Assembly: GCA_905221605.1 (NCBI GenBank)
Contig: CAJNDS010000213.1
Location: forward strand, 869,774 to 933,773
Origin: Symbiodinium natans
Taxonomy: Eukaryota > Sar > Dinophyceae > Suessiales > Symbiodiniaceae
Length of the DNA: 64,000 nt
Direction: 5' to 3'
A model generated the notes under the pieces. That model saw only the letters and a list, made by a program, of their open reading frames with translations. It searched no databases and was not told where the DNA came from. How positions within the stretch are numbered: the stretch's first letter is position 1; the number at the start of each line of letters is the position of its first letter. Both the position numbers and the translations under genes were made by a program. Of this stretch, positions 63,728 to 64,000 are shown piece by piece.

Positions 63728-64000
63728 CTGTGTGTGTTCTAACTTGTTTTCATGTTGAAGATGCGTCGAAGAGTATGGCAGGCTGGACAAGTCCACAGAA
63801 CAGGGTCAAAGAGAATCCTACTGATGCCAAAAAGTTCGCAGCTTTGCTACGCTTGGAACTCACTGCCAAGAACGGCATCTCCCTGCAGAAGATGCGGACG
63901 GCGTACATGATTCAGTGTGTTGTGGACTTACTCAGCAGCACGGCCTCGACCAGCTTGTCTCAGCTGTGGGTTGCCCTGAAGTCAAGTCCTGTGGTGGCGA
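63253..64000 (+). CDS. Uncharacterised protein, partial at the window end
   Basis: Coding sense starts near 63253 (HEASGNAESHVEMGGDASA; ATG at about 63281) and continues to AAAKGW at about 63678. It resumes after an intron (donor GTACGTGAG, a CT microsatellite, acceptor TTGAAG) with KFAALLRLELTAKNG and QKMRTAYMIQCVVDLL to the window end. A Cys/His cluster (CTCKRG ... CHIHC) lies near 63500-63560. An in-frame TAG at 63336-63338 could be removed as a 36-nt GT-AG intron (63333-63368) or mark decay. The gap 63023-63252 holds a few CCCTAAA words. The family is not recognised. Confidence 0.5.
63685..63722 (+). repeat. (CT)n microsatellite in an intron
   Basis: About 19 CT units just after the donor GTACGTGAG, forming an unusually long polypyrimidine tract upstream of the acceptor. 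Confidence 0.9.

Overview
The window looks like nuclear DNA of a dinoflagellate, possibly Symbiodiniaceae. The evidence is plant-type telomere heptamers (TTTAGGG/CCCTAAA) scattered by the hundred, spliced genes whose best-supported introns start with GC and end with AG, long one-strand runs of genes, and proteins resembling multicopy families I know from dinoflagellates. No database search was possible. Family names rest on motifs and recollection, and exon edges are approximate unless stated.

Layout. (1) 1-1.35 kb: a GC-rich 87-bp minisatellite. (2) 1.35-33.7 kb: gene-poor sequence in which short arrays of TTTAGGG or CCCTAAA, in alternating orientation, are separated by a few hundred bases of unique DNA. 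Several arrays are homogenised for one variant unit. The stretch also holds microsatellites, hairpins, one 100-N gap, and two 122-bp copies of a MITE-like element with 7-bp target duplications. (3) 33.7-41 kb: a multi-exon plus-strand gene for a protein with hAT-like (RNase H-fold) transposase motifs, then a small ORF. (4) 41-43.4 kb: AT-rich DNA, a telomere array in fusion-like (head-to-head) arrangement between inverted arms, and a foldback element. (5) 43.6-47.4 kb: a plus-strand C5-cytosine methyltransferase-like gene with motifs I-IV, VI, VIII, IX and X, but with an in-frame TAG and a 7-bp insertion. (6) 47.45-61.29 kb: a candidate 13.8-kb mobile element with terminal inverted repeats and a GTAAGTG duplication, sitting just inside the donor site of an intron. 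All its recognisable genes are on the minus strand, opposite to the host gene: a transposase-like gene, lysine-rich proteins, a Gln/Asn-rich protein with a Cys-rich end, and a basic protein. (7) 61.3-64 kb: plus-strand coding resumes and runs off the window.

Most striking feature: the 13.8-kb element carries dozens of noncoding palindromes of the form TGNCTG-TC-CAGN'CA. N takes all four bases and N' is always its complement. Subregions favour one letter, and one tandem array alternates two letters. I found none outside the element.
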